This document shows positions 27,987-37,098 of a stretch of 64,000 bases of DNA, piece after piece. The number at the start of each line of letters is the position of its first letter. Position 1 is the first letter of the stretch. Origin of the DNA: Idiomarina sp. (GTDB lineage Bacteria > Pseudomonadota > Gammaproteobacteria > Enterobacterales > Alteromonadaceae). A program made the position numbers and the translations under genes. Below the pieces are notes generated by a model that worked only from the letters and a program-made list of their open reading frames with translations, was not told the DNA's origin and ran no database searches. The stretch is from contig JAIUMU010000004.1 of assembly GCA_022565355.1 (NCBI GenBank), positions 62,001 to 126,000 on the forward strand. Direction: 5' to 3'.

Positions 27987-29063
27987 ATGGCGTTAGCGCG
28001 AGTTGTAATGAACCAGATAGAGCAAATTGGCAATACTGATTTATTAAAAATCGCTTCGTTGTCGAAACTATGCGGTTCCGATATTTACGTAAAATGCGAG
28101 TACCAGAATCCAGGCGGCTCAATCAAAGATCGCGCGGCACTGCAGCTAGTGATGGATGCCATCGATCAAGGCAAGCTGCAACCCGGTATGACCATTGTTG
28201 AGGGTACTGCCGGTAATACCGGCATTGGCTTGGCGGTGGTAGCAAAAGCACTAGGTTATGATTTGTTGGTGGTAATGCCCAATGATCAAACCGCTGAAAA
28301 AACAAAAATGATCGAATTGCATGGCGCGCGTTTGCATGCGGTGCCACCCGTGCCATTTAAGAATGAGGCGCACTTCTATCATACGGCGCGGCGTCTCGGT
28401 GCTGAGAATGATAATTTCTGGTGGGCGAATCAGTTCGAAAACACCAGCAACATGCGCGCCCACTACTTGCGCACAGGCCCAGAAATCTGGCAGCAAACGG
28501 AAGGCAAGATCGATATGCTTGTTTCGGTATCGGGTACGGGCGGCACAATTGCCGGTAATTCACTGTACTTGAAAGAGCAAAACCCGAATATTGAAGTGTG
28601 GTGCGCAGATCCAGATGGCTCGGGCACTTACGAGTTTCTCCGCAGCGGCGAATATAAAGCTGAAGGCGGCTCGCTTACCGAGGGCATCGGCATCATGCGC
28701 TTAGTAGAAAACTTCCGGCAGGCAAAAATTGATTATGCGCTTAATTTACCTGATCAAGATCTGCTGAGTATCGCTAACTTTGTGCGCGAACAAGATGGCA
28801 TTGTGCTAGGAAGTAGCTCGGCACTGAACGTTGCCGCGGCCTTTTTTGCAGCATTGCATCGTGAACCGGGTAAAACAATTGTTACTTTTGCATGTGATTT
28901 GGGTGAGCGCAGTGCATCTAAACTCTACAACACGGATTATTTGCAAAGCCGTGGTATTAGCCCAGTTGCCGAACCGATTGAGAAGTTAATTAATCGATAT
29001 CGGCAAGCGGGCGATAAGATTTTGCGTGTTACGCGGGATTACCAGAACGAAGGGCCGCGTTAA
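27987..29063 (+). CDS. Cysteine synthase family PLP enzyme
   Basis: 358 residues of the cysteine synthase/cystathionine beta-synthase fold. The Schiff-base Lys is in NPGGSIKDRAA, the carboxylate-binding loop reads EGTAGNTGIGL (canonical enzymes have PTSGNTG), the phosphate cup is SGTGGTIAG, and a late SSSALN holds the Ser that contacts the pyridine nitrogen. It probably uses O-acetylserine and sulfide to make cysteine, but the altered substrate loop leaves room for another beta-replacement reaction. AAGGA precedes the ATG. Its 3' end overlaps the convergent alcohol dehydrogenase gene by 35 bases, and no terminator separates them. Confidence 0.85.
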   Translation: MALARVVMNQIEQIGNTDLLKIASLSKLCGSDIYVKCEYQNPGGSIKDRAALQLVMDAIDQGKLQPGMTIVEGTAGNTGIGLAVVAKALGYDLLVVMPNDQTAEKTKMIELHGARLHAVPPVPFKNEAHFYHTARRLGAENDNFWWANQFENTSNMRAHYLRTGPEIWQQTEGKIDMLVSVSGTGGTIAGNSLYLKEQNPNIEVWCADPDGSGTYEFLRSGEYKAEGGSLTEGIGIMRLVENFRQAKIDYALNLPDQDLLSIANFVREQDGIVLGSSSALNVAAAFFAALHREPGKTIVTFACDLGERSASKLYNTDYLQSRGISPVAEPIEKLINRYRQAGDKILRVTRDYQNEGPR

Positions 29064-30204
29064 GGATATTGCGGCTTACCTCTGGGGTTACATCTTGATG
29101 CTCACCCAGTTTTACCATGCCGTGCGCTTCTAACTGCTTAATCACTACATCAATGATGCTGGCATCTAAATCGTAATCTTCAATGCGCGTGCCAGCGCCG
29201 AGGTTGCGGAAAAACTCTTCGGTTTTGGCAATGCCAGCTTCTGCTTTTTCGGCATCGGTACCTTCCTGAATATGCCAAACCCGCTCGGCAAATTGCACCA
29301 GTTTCGCCATTTTATCGGCCTTGCGCACACGTAGGTTTGCGGGCAGCACTACCGCTAAGGTTTGTGCATGATCTAAGCCATATAATGCCGTGAGTTCATG
29401 GCCAATCATATGCGTAGACCAATCTTGTGGCACGCCCACACCAATTAAGCCATTCAATGCCATGGTGGCGCACCACATTACATTGGCGCGTACTTCGTAA
29501 TTCTCCGGCTGTGCAATAGCTTCAGGGCCGATATCGATCAGGGTTTGTAAGATACCCTCGGCTAACCGATCTTGTAACGCGCCACCTGCTGGATAAGTAA
29601 GGTATTGTTCCATTACATGGGTAAAGGGGTCGATCACACCATTAATTACTTGCCGCATCGGTAAGGTATAAGTGGTGGTAGGATCCAACACGGAAAACTG
29701 CGGATACACCAACGGGCTGCCGAAAGGAAGTTTAGCTTTATATTCGGAGCGGGTTACTACTGAACCACTATTCATTTCCGAGCCAGTAGCCGGAAGCGTG
29801 AGCACGCTGCCGAAAGCCACGGCAGATTTAACAACCTTGCCGCCTTTGGTAAGAATATCCCAACGATCGCCTTCATAATGTGCTGCGGCCGCAATAAACT
29901 TAACGCCATCAATTACCGAGCCGCCACCAGCGGCAAGAATAAAATCAACGTTGTTAGCGGTTACTGCATCGGCTGCACGGCACAGGGTTTCGTATTCTGG
30001 GTTCGCTTCAATACCCTCGAACTCACAAACAATTTGCTCGCCAATGGCATCATGAATTTGCTGATACACGCCATTTTTCTTAATACTGCCGCCGCCATAG
30101 GCGAGCATTACCCGCGCGTTAGCTGGAATTTCGGCACTAATTTTGGCGATCTGCCCTTCGCCAAAAAGTATTTTGGTGGGGTTATAAAAACTAAAATTGT
30201 TCAT
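29029..30204 (-). CDS. Iron-containing alcohol dehydrogenase (YqhD-like)
   Basis: About 391 residues of the group III alcohol dehydrogenases. The nucleotide-binding GGGSVIDGVK and the metal-binding segment with spaced Asp and His residues (DPFTHVMEQY, HMIGHELTALYGLDHAQ) are present. Similarity along the length is to E. coli YqhD, an NADPH-dependent broad-range aldehyde reductase that detoxifies lipid-peroxidation aldehydes. ATG is chosen over an in-frame GTG six bases upstream because CGGAG sits five bases before it. The gene's last 35 bases overlap the convergent cysteine synthase gene. Confidence 0.88.
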   Translation of the reverse strand: MNNFSFYNPTKILFGEGQIAKISAEIPANARVMLAYGGGSIKKNGVYQQIHDAIGEQIVCEFEGIEANPEYETLCRAADAVTANNVDFILAAGGGSVIDGVKFIAAAAHYEGDRWDILTKGGKVVKSAVAFGSVLTLPATGSEMNSGSVVTRSEYKAKLPFGSPLVYPQFSVLDPTTTYTLPMRQVINGVIDPFTHVMEQYLTYPAGGALQDRLAEGILQTLIDIGPEAIAQPENYEVRANVMWCATMALNGLIGVGVPQDWSTHMIGHELTALYGLDHAQTLAVVLPANLRVRKADKMAKLVQFAERVWHIQEGTDAEKAEAGIAKTEEFFRNLGAGTRIEDYDLDASIIDVVIKQLEAHGMVKLGEHQDVTPEVSRNILNAALRSGNPA

Positions 30205-30325
30205 GAACACTCCGTTACTGCATGCACGCTAGTGAGGTGAATGGTAATACTTAGGTGATTAGTATAGTTAGGTTAACGGATACGCCCTAAGAAGTGCAAA
30301 TGATCACCTGTGGGATAGGAAGTAC

Positions 30326-30874
30326 TTACAAACTAATTTGTAAGCGGTAACCATCGCTGCCATCAGAATAATAGTTCGGCATTACATCAACTACTTCAAA
30401 GCCAAGATTACGATACAGCGCAATGGCGCCGGCATTATCACACTTCACTTCTAAGGATACAGTGCTCACGTTAGGGTTGTTTTCCGCAGTTTCTTGCACA
30501 ACGTTCATCAGTGCTTTTGCCGCACCTTTGCCACGAGCTTCAGGTGCGGTAGCAAGTGAGTACACACGCCATTTGCGGCTATTTTTTCGGGTTAATATAA
30601 TAGTATAACCAGCAAAAATAGTAGCTGAATCTTCCGCGCCTGGCACACTGTTATGGGTAAGCTCTGCAACCCAAACCTGCACGCTCGGGCGCTGCAGTAA
30701 ATAGCGAAACGAACGCCTACCGATTTGATCGTAGGTAAAAACTCGATTTTCTAGCGCCACCAACTTATCTAAATCACTGAGCTGGGCTTTGCGAACGGTA
30801 ATCGAATGCGCGGTTTCCGGCGCACTCGTTTTGCTGCGATTGCTGGCGCTCTGCGGTTTCTGCTGAGAGGGCAT
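30326..30874 (-). CDS. GNAT-family N-acetyltransferase, partner of the ATP-grasp enzyme
   Basis: 182 residues with one GNAT domain (about 25-180). The acetyl-CoA-binding loop is APEARGKGAAKALM and the C-terminal NAGAIALYRNLGFEVVDVMP is characteristic of RimI-like enzymes. The first 25 residues are polar and probably disordered. It starts three bases after the ATP-grasp stop, so expression should be coupled. In many gammaproteobacteria the GNAT partner of this ATP-grasp enzyme carries an extra C39-like peptidase domain (as I recall); here only the GNAT part exists and no remnant is seen in the ~120 bases downstream. Probably acetylates an amino group on the ligase product or a protein N-terminus; the substrate is unknown. 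Confidence 0.78.
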   Translation of the reverse strand: MPSQQKPQSASNRSKTSAPETAHSITVRKAQLSDLDKLVALENRVFTYDQIGRRSFRYLLQRPSVQVWVAELTHNSVPGAEDSATIFAGYTIILTRKNSRKWRVYSLATAPEARGKGAAKALMNVVQETAENNPNVSTVSLEVKCDNAGAIALYRNLGFEVVDVMPNYYSDGSDGYRLQISL

Positions 30875-30877
30875 CGG

Positions 30878-32341
30878 TTAATCTTCGATTCTGCGTAAGA
30901 AATCAGACATGATGATACGATAGAGCTCATCACCCAGATATTCGTCTTCAACACCGCTATCAATCGATGGATTATCATTAATTTCGATAATCACCGGGCC
31001 TTTGCTCGATTCTTTGATATCTACGCCATACAAACCATCACCCACTAACCGCGTGGCTTGCAGAGCAACCCGAATTACATCTTTAGGCACTTGATGCACA
31101 CCTAAACACGCAAAAGAACCCGTTTTGCCTTTGCTCGATTCGCTGGCATGGTTGTAGATTTGCCAATGGTTGCGCGCCATAAAGTATTTGCAGGCATAAA
31201 TAACACGGTTATTGAGTACGCCGATGCGCCAATCAAAATCTGTGGGCAAGAACTCTTGCACCAACAAGATGGTAGAGGTTTTGAACAAATCTTCTGCTAC
31301 CTTACGAAACTCATCGGCATTCCGTGCTTTTTCTACGCCAATGGAAAACGAACCATCGGGTATTTTCAGTACCACGGGATAGCCGAACCGCTCGCCAATT
31401 GCCGCGTAATCAATATCGTTGCCCATTACCAATAGCTCGGTTTCTGGTTGTGGAATCTTGTTCTTTTGCAGCATTTCGTTCAAAAATACTTTATTGGCGC
31501 AACGCAGAATAGAATCGGGGTGATCGATTACCACTAAACCATTGGCTTCGGCTTTTTTTGCAAAGTGATAGGTGTAGTGGTTAATGCGTGTCGTTTCGCG
31601 AATAAACAGCGCATCAAATTCCAATAGGCGGCCGAAATCAGCAGCAGTAATGAGCTCAGCTTCGATATCGTATTCTTTTGCCGCGCGAATAAATTTCTGC
31701 AGCGCTTTTTTATCGCTGGTAGGAATGCGTTCGTTAGGATCATGCAAAATCGCCAAATCATAGCGATACTCTTTACGGCTGCGCGCTTTGCGCCACACGC
31801 GCTTGGAAAAGTACTCGAGTGATTCACCAAATAAAGTTTGTTCCTGATCATTTAGATCTGAAAGCGCGCGATTACGTATTGCATTAAGGTGCCAGCGACC
31901 TTCAAATACAAACTCAACCTCAAGTACTGGGCACGGGTATGTTTCAAAAACATGCCGAGCTAAATCTTCAAGCTCGGGATACGCTGTGCGGCCAAAACAA
32001 AGCAACAAACGCACTCGTTTGGGTTCGTTTGGTTGATGTTGCGCAACAAATCGATTCAATAGCTTGCTACTATCACTAAGGAACAGCTGATAATGTGATA
32101 GATTCGCTAAATCATTGATGGCAGAAACCGAAGGTAAAGCGCGTTGCCCACGAGCTTCCGCAAGTAGGCTCACATAATAACCGGTGCTCAAGTAGCTTAA
32201 ATCGCCACATAGGTTGATAATTGGCGCCCGGTGTTTGCCCGCTTGCTGGATATAATCACTGGCACTAATGATAGATTGGCTAGGGTGATATGGCTGCCAA
32301 TCGGTTAAATCATCAATAATAATGAGCGGTGCATTGTGCAT
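30878..32341 (-). CDS. RimK-like ATP-grasp ligase with RLAN N-terminal domain
   Basis: 487 residues. The first ~190 match the RimK-like ATP-grasp N-terminal (RLAN) region (MHNAPLIIIDDLTDW, INLCGDLSYLSTGYYVSLLAE). The second half is an ATP-grasp domain: RCANKVFLNEMLQKNKIPQP, ATP-binding VVLKIPDGSFSIGV, and the magnesium-binding IIEINDNPSIDSG at the end. RimK relatives add amino acids, often glutamate, to a carboxyl terminus or small molecule. AAGGT precedes the ATG. With the GNAT gene it forms a two-gene operon divergent from hemH, a likely peptide- or metabolite-modifying pair of unknown target. Confidence 0.85.
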   Translation of the reverse strand: MHNAPLIIIDDLTDWQPYHPSQSIISASDYIQQAGKHRAPIINLCGDLSYLSTGYYVSLLAEARGQRALPSVSAINDLANLSHYQLFLSDSSKLLNRFVAQHQPNEPKRVRLLLCFGRTAYPELEDLARHVFETYPCPVLEVEFVFEGRWHLNAIRNRALSDLNDQEQTLFGESLEYFSKRVWRKARSRKEYRYDLAILHDPNERIPTSDKKALQKFIRAAKEYDIEAELITAADFGRLLEFDALFIRETTRINHYTYHFAKKAEANGLVVIDHPDSILRCANKVFLNEMLQKNKIPQPETELLVMGNDIDYAAIGERFGYPVVLKIPDGSFSIGVEKARNADEFRKVAEDLFKTSTILLVQEFLPTDFDWRIGVLNNRVIYACKYFMARNHWQIYNHASESSKGKTGSFACLGVHQVPKDVIRVALQATRLVGDGLYGVDIKESSKGPVIIEINDNPSIDSGVEDEYLGDELYRIIMSDFLRRIED

Positions 32342-32441
32342 AATTTACCTTGGTTGTTGATTCGCAAACTCGAATGTTTGTAGCGCGATTTATCGCTGAT
32401 ATTCAGTTTCTAAGCAAGCATTTTAAAAGGAATATTTTTTA

Positions 32442-33527
32442 ATGAAATTTCAAAGCCCTAGCAACTTTAGCCACGGTCAAGTTGGCAAAATTGGTGTGCT
32501 GCTTACTAATCTTGGCACACCAGACGCGCCAACGCCAAAAGCACTGCGTAAATACTTGGCAGAATTTCTTTCTGATCCGCGGGTTGTTGAAGTGCCACGC
32601 CTACTTTGGAAGGTTATTTTGCACGGTGTGATTTTGCGGATTAGGCCACGCCGTTCCGCTGCGGCCTACAGCACAGTATGGACCGAGCAAGGTTCACCGT
32701 TACTGTTTCACACCCAAGCGCAAACCAATGGTGTGCGGGCAGAAATGCAAAAGCTGTATGGCGATGATGTAATCGTAGAGTTCGGTATGCGCTACGGTAA
32801 TCCTTCCATTAGCAGCGCGTTAGAAAAGTTATTTAGCCAAGGCGTGCGCAAGCTTGTGGTATTACCGCTCTACCCGCAATATTCAGCGTCTACCAGCGGC
32901 TCTACATTCGATGCCATCAGCAAAGATTTTACCCAACGCCGTTGGTTGCCAGATTTCCGTTTTATTAGCCATTATCACGATAATGCTGGTTACATTCAGG
33001 CCGTAGCAGATAAAATCCGCGCGCACTGGGAACAGCATGGCCGCGCCGATAAATTGGTATTTTCATACCATGGTGTGCCGAAAAAATACCTTGATAAAGG
33101 CGACCCGTACCACTGCGAATGTTATAAAACTACGCGCTTGGTAGCCGAAAACTTAGGGCTAGGTAAAGATGAATATCAAACTACTTTCCAATCCCGTTTT
33201 GGGCGCGAAGAGTGGTTACAGCCATATACTGATGTAACCATGAAAGCACTGCCAGGCCAAGGCGTGAAATCATTACAAGTGGTGTGCCCAGGTTTTTCAT
33301 CTGATTGTTTAGAAACGATTGAAGAAATTGGCGAAGAAAACTGTGAATATTTTATGGAAGCGGGTGGCGAACGTTTTGAGTATATTCCATGCTTAAACTC
33401 AGATGTGCAGCACATTCAAGCGCTCACGGCGGTATTGCAAGAAAATCTACACGGCTGGCAAGCTGGTGATTCTGCAAAAAGTGCGCAAACCGCAGAGTTA
33501 GCGAAACAGCTAGGTGCTAAACTATAG
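32442..33527 (+). CDS. hemH: Ferrochelatase
   Basis: Inserts Fe2+ into protoporphyrin IX, the last step of protoheme synthesis, at the cytosolic face of the inner membrane. 361 residues. The catalytic His is in FSYHGVPKKYL and the acidic metal path in VVCPGFSSDCLETIEEI; the N-terminal GVLLTNLGTPDAPT and PLYPQYSASTSGS blocks are standard. About 40 extra C-terminal residues are Ala/Lys/Gln-rich. The start follows AAAAGGAA. It is divergent from the ATP-grasp/GNAT pair; a weak stem-loop (AATGCC/GGCATT, 33533-33551) follows the stop codon. Confidence 0.97.
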   Translation: MKFQSPSNFSHGQVGKIGVLLTNLGTPDAPTPKALRKYLAEFLSDPRVVEVPRLLWKVILHGVILRIRPRRSAAAYSTVWTEQGSPLLFHTQAQTNGVRAEMQKLYGDDVIVEFGMRYGNPSISSALEKLFSQGVRKLVVLPLYPQYSASTSGSTFDAISKDFTQRRWLPDFRFISHYHDNAGYIQAVADKIRAHWEQHGRADKLVFSYHGVPKKYLDKGDPYHCECYKTTRLVAENLGLGKDEYQTTFQSRFGREEWLQPYTDVTMKALPGQGVKSLQVVCPGFSSDCLETIEEIGEENCEYFMEAGGERFEYIPCLNSDVQHIQALTAVLQENLHGWQAGDSAKSAQTAELAKQLGAKL

Positions 33528-33621
33528 TTATTAATGCCCACTATCGGCATTGAACTAGAGTGTTATTTTTGTATCTGAGTATGCAGCTATTACTTCAATC
33601 ATCGCAGCAAGGAGCTAGAAA

Positions 33622-34146
33622 ATGATTACCCTGTTGGCAAAGCTGTTTAAAGCTTTAAATGCCGAAACCAGCCCTTGGGCATTAGCCTGGGCTTTTTTAT
33701 TGGGGATGGTGCTAGGCCTAACCCCACTATTTAGCCTACACAATGTGTTAATCCTTTTTCTAGCATTCTCGCTGCGCATCAACTTTAGCGGTTTTATCCT
33801 CGCGTTCTTGGTGTTCTCTGGGCTTGCTTATTTACTTGATCCAGTATTCGATTATATCGGTGAAAGTATTTTGCAGGCACAGGCATTACAAGGCCTGTGG
33901 GCCAGCTTATATGAAAATCCATTGGCGCGATTGCTGCAGTATAACCACACCATTACCATGGGCAGCGTGGTGTTCTGTTTAGTAGTGGCGGTGCCTTGGC
34001 TGTTTATTAGCCACCGGCTAATTGTTGCCTACCGCGGCCGAGTGAAAGCATGGTTTGATCGCTTACGCTTTGTGCAAGTTATTAAAGGCACGAAGTTCTT
34101 TATGGTATATCAACGTATTAGCGGCTTGCGCGGAGGTTCACTATGA
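33622..34146 (+). CDS. TIGR03546 family membrane protein
   Basis: 174 residues with about four transmembrane helices (ALAWAFLLGMVLGLTPLF, VLILFLAFSLRINFSGF, MGSVVFCLVVAVPWLFI). It matches the DUF2062-like TIGR03546 family, which is found beside TIGR03545 in many gammaproteobacteria. AAGGAG precedes the ATG and the stop codon overlaps the start of the next gene (ATGA), showing tight coupling. Function is unknown; a role in envelope lipid or protein assembly is only a guess from the partner's form. Confidence 0.8.
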   Translation: MITLLAKLFKALNAETSPWALAWAFLLGMVLGLTPLFSLHNVLILFLAFSLRINFSGFILAFLVFSGLAYLLDPVFDYIGESILQAQALQGLWASLYENPLARLLQYNHTITMGSVVFCLVVAVPWLFISHRLIVAYRGRVKAWFDRLRFVQVIKGTKFFMVYQRISGLRGGSL

Positions 34147-35915
34147 ATAAGGTGATACGCTGGCAAGGGCTAGTTGCCTTTATTGTTATTTTTGGTGGCT
34201 TGGCGCTGCTCATGCGCATATTTGCTGGGCCGCTACTGAAATCAGGGTTGGAATTTGGCCTTACACGAGCAAATGGTGCTGAGGTAAATATCGCTCAAGT
34301 AGAGGTGAACTGGCAGCCCTTTGCGATTCGCATGGCTGACATACAATTCACCGATCCGGAACAGCCAGAACTCAATCGATTAAAAGCCGATACGGCCGCA
34401 GCCGAACTATATTTTTGGGATGCGGTAATTGGGCGAATCCATATTACCGATTTACGAATGACCGGAATTGCTATGGGTACAGAGCGTGCTCGCCCGGGTA
34501 AAGTTCGCGCAGATTATGAAGCGGAGCGGGAACCGCGCGATTGGCAGCAGGTGTTCGCTGATTTGAATATTGATATCCCATCGGTTGAGCAAATTCTAGA
34601 GCGTAGTGAAATTCGCACGCCGGGCGTGATTCAAAAAGCCGAGGATAACTTTCGCACCTATCGTGAACGCGTTGAACAAGCCCAGAGCAGCTTGCCAAGC
34701 ACCGATACGTTAGATCGATATCAAACGCGAATTAAAGAAATTACCGAAGCACAGCCGCGTACTCCGCAGGAATTGCTGGAATTACGTAATCGGTTGCGTT
34801 CACTCCGTGATGACATGGGTACCGATCGTGATGCGGTGCGCAGCTTTGTAAATACAGCGGAGGAAGCACGCGATGTGTTGCAAGCCGATCTGCGGGCTTT
34901 ACGCGAAGCACCCGAACAAGATTTGCAGCGCGTGCGAGCGTTATTAGCTTTTGATCAGGAAAGTTTAACTGAATTAAGCGGAATTCTATTCGGCCCGAAA
35001 GTGGAAGAGTGGAGCCGTTACGCGCTGATGGCGTTTGATTTTATTGGCCCAATGCTGGCGCGTTCAGATGATGACGAGATGCAGCCTAGCCGCTGGGAAG
35101 GGCGTTACATTGATTTTGATCGCCAACAGCGGCCAGTATTTTTAATTGAGCAAGCACTTACCGATATTCAATTTGCGAACACCCACGTTGGTGTTGAGTG
35201 GAGCAATATTACCTGGCAACACGATCGGATTGGTGGCACCCCTTCTACCTATAATTTAGCGGCTTCTGCTTCCGAATATTGGCAAGAATTGAACCTTGCC
35301 GGGCGCTTCACGCTTTCTGATGTGGCGGGGTTTGCAGGCAATCAGAGCTGGCGAGTGAGAGGCATTAATCTTGCGGAACAAAAACTGTTTCAACAGAACG
35401 AGGTTGCCGCGCAATTGTTAGGCGCCATGTTAAATTCCCAAGGTGAAGTTGGTGTTGAGCGCGGTAATTTGTCTGGCGCTGGTGCGATCAACTTAGCGGA
35501 TGTTGCCATGCAGGTGCAGGGTGATGCGCGTTGGGCACAGATTCTTAATGATGTGCTGAGTGGCATTCGCAATATAGAGATGAACGTGGGGGTATCTGGG
35601 GCAATTCAGGCGCCTGGTTTTAGCATTCGCACTGATTTAGATAAGCAGCTACAGCGCGGTTTTACCGCGGCGCTTACTGCGGAAGCCGATACCCACATTG
35701 CTGAATTACGGCAACAGTTACAAGCGCAAGTAAGTTCAGCAACCGAACGTTTAAATCCGCAATTGCAACAGGTGGTTACGGGCTTAACGAGTGGCCAAGA
35801 CAAGGCGAGCACCTTAAATGCATTGTTTGAAATTGAGCCAGATGATTTACAGTTGGGTGAAAAGCTTGAAGACCGCCTGCGAGGTTCCCTGCGCCGGCGG
35901 TTGGGTGGCAACTAA
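34143..35915 (+). CDS. TIGR03545 family, AsmA-like membrane-anchored protein
   Basis: 590 residues with a single N-terminal membrane anchor (LVAFIVIFGGLALLMRIFAG), then a periplasmic domain. The start of this domain (VNIAQVEVNWQPFAIRMADIQFTDP) is like the opening repeat of AsmA-type proteins. Residues ~140-300 form a Glu/Arg/Gln-rich coiled coil, followed by beta-rich segments with AsmA-like alternation and a final Gln/Glu helix. Translated from an ATG that overlaps the partner's stop. AsmA-like proteins move phospholipids between membranes; extending that role to this family is inference. Only one base separates it from the convergent TRIC-type gene. Confidence 0.78.
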   Translation: MNKVIRWQGLVAFIVIFGGLALLMRIFAGPLLKSGLEFGLTRANGAEVNIAQVEVNWQPFAIRMADIQFTDPEQPELNRLKADTAAAELYFWDAVIGRIHITDLRMTGIAMGTERARPGKVRADYEAEREPRDWQQVFADLNIDIPSVEQILERSEIRTPGVIQKAEDNFRTYRERVEQAQSSLPSTDTLDRYQTRIKEITEAQPRTPQELLELRNRLRSLRDDMGTDRDAVRSFVNTAEEARDVLQADLRALREAPEQDLQRVRALLAFDQESLTELSGILFGPKVEEWSRYALMAFDFIGPMLARSDDDEMQPSRWEGRYIDFDRQQRPVFLIEQALTDIQFANTHVGVEWSNITWQHDRIGGTPSTYNLAASASEYWQELNLAGRFTLSDVAGFAGNQSWRVRGINLAEQKLFQQNEVAAQLLGAMLNSQGEVGVERGNLSGAGAINLADVAMQVQGDARWAQILNDVLSGIRNIEMNVGVSGAIQAPGFSIRTDLDKQLQRGFTAALTAEADTHIAELRQQLQAQVSSATERLNPQLQQVVTGLTSGQDKASTLNALFEIEPDDLQLGEKLEDRLRGSLRRRLGGN

Positions 35916-35916
35916 A

Positions 35917-36525
35917 TTAATGGTGTTCTTTGAATACCGTAAGTGACCAATGATAACGAATGCCGCCATAGCGTAAGAATAACGTAGTAAGCATGGCGGC
36001 TATCATGGCTAAGTTTTGTTGCACATCGTACAGCAGCACAAATACAACGGCGCCGGCAATACAGGTAGTAGCGTACAGTTCGCTTTTTAATACCATGGGT
36101 ATATCACGGGCCATTACATCGCGAATTAACCCACCAAATACCGCGGTCATGGTGCCAAGAATAATGGCCACCATTGGGCTTACGCCAGCTTGCAATGCTT
36201 TCTCTGTTCCCAACACAGTAAAGAAGGCGATACCCAACGCATCGGCGGCTAGTAAATAATTTAATGGAATAAACGCCTTAAAGCGCAACCAGGTAATCGT
36301 AAAGAGTGCAGCAATACCAATCACAATAAAATAGATGGGATCATGCAACCAGAATACTGGTACATCGAGTATCAAATCGCGCGTTGTACCGCCGCCAATG
36401 GCAGTAACTGAAGCTAACACTACCACACCAAAGCCATCCATCTGTTTGCGAAAGGCGAGCAGCGTTCCAGCGATGGCAAATACAGCAACTCCGGCCAAAT
36501 CGGCAACATAAAACCATAAATCCAC
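35917..36525 (-). CDS. TRIC/UPF0126-family membrane channel
   Basis: 202 residues with seven predicted transmembrane helices arranged as two related triple-helix units: AIAGTLLAFRKQMDGFGV followed by ASVTAIGGGTTRDLIL, and AFFTVLGTEKALQAGVSP followed by TMTAVFGGLIRDVMARD. The two GG(G/L)xxRD motifs are the family signature. Structures of prokaryotic members show trimeric monovalent-cation channels. The start is GTG behind AGAGGT. E. coli YadS/YicG are relatives. Convergent with TIGR03545, with no room for a terminator between them. Confidence 0.85.
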   Translation of the reverse strand: MDLWFYVADLAGVAVFAIAGTLLAFRKQMDGFGVVVLASVTAIGGGTTRDLILDVPVFWLHDPIYFIVIGIAALFTITWLRFKAFIPLNYLLAADALGIAFFTVLGTEKALQAGVSPMVAIILGTMTAVFGGLIRDVMARDIPMVLKSELYATTCIAGAVVFVLLYDVQQNLAMIAAMLTTLFLRYGGIRYHWSLTVFKEHH

Positions 36526-36734
36526 GTGCTTACCTCTTTATTTTTTGCGTAGGCAGCCCCATGTAGGTTAAATGTGGCTGATTGCTGCGGTATGTAGGGT
36601 GTTAGATACGATATGTGTTTACTGCAAGCGTTTCGCTTCGCACCCTGTTCAGTTACAATACAGCGTTTATTTTAACAAAGAAGATTGAGTTAGCTAGTTA
36701 ACTTGCTGATTTTTAAATTTAAAGAGGAAGTGTT

Positions 36735-37070
36735 ATGGATTTCTTGATTGCAAATGCTCATGCCCAGCAGGCTGGCGCAGAAGGTGGTGGCACCGCATCA
36801 CTAGTTATTATGTTGTTGTTATTCGGTTTGATTTTCTATTTCTTGATCTACCGTCCGCAAGCAAAACGCGTTAAAGAGCACAAATCATTAGTATCATCAC
36901 TAGCGAAAAGTGATGAGGTGCTATTGCAAGGTGGCTTGATCGGTAAAGTTGTAAAAGTTGCCGACGATAACGATTTCATGGTGCTTGCACTTACCGAAGG
37001 TGTTGAAGTAACAGTACAAAAAGGTGCGGTTGCTGCAGTATTGCCAAAGGGCACTATTAAAACACTTTAA
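36735..37070 (+). CDS. yajC: Sec translocon accessory protein YajC
   Basis: 111 residues: one N-terminal transmembrane helix (IMLLLFGLIFYFLIYRPQAK) and a small basic cytosolic domain with GGLIGKVVKV and the FMVLALTEGVEVTVQKGAV strand region. The RPQAKR junction after the helix is the family hallmark. YajC binds SecDF and AcrB. AGAGGAAG is the ribosome-binding site. A TACAAT at 36654-36659 may be its -10 box, without a clear -35. First gene of yajC-secD-secF, which here has its own promoter region and is not fused to queA-tgt. Confidence 0.95.
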   Translation: MDFLIANAHAQQAGAEGGGTASLVIMLLLFGLIFYFLIYRPQAKRVKEHKSLVSSLAKSDEVLLQGGLIGKVVKVADDNDFMVLALTEGVEVTVQKGAVAAVLPKGTIKTL

Positions 37071-37098
37071 TCGAATTTAACAGGGTAAGGACGGACTT

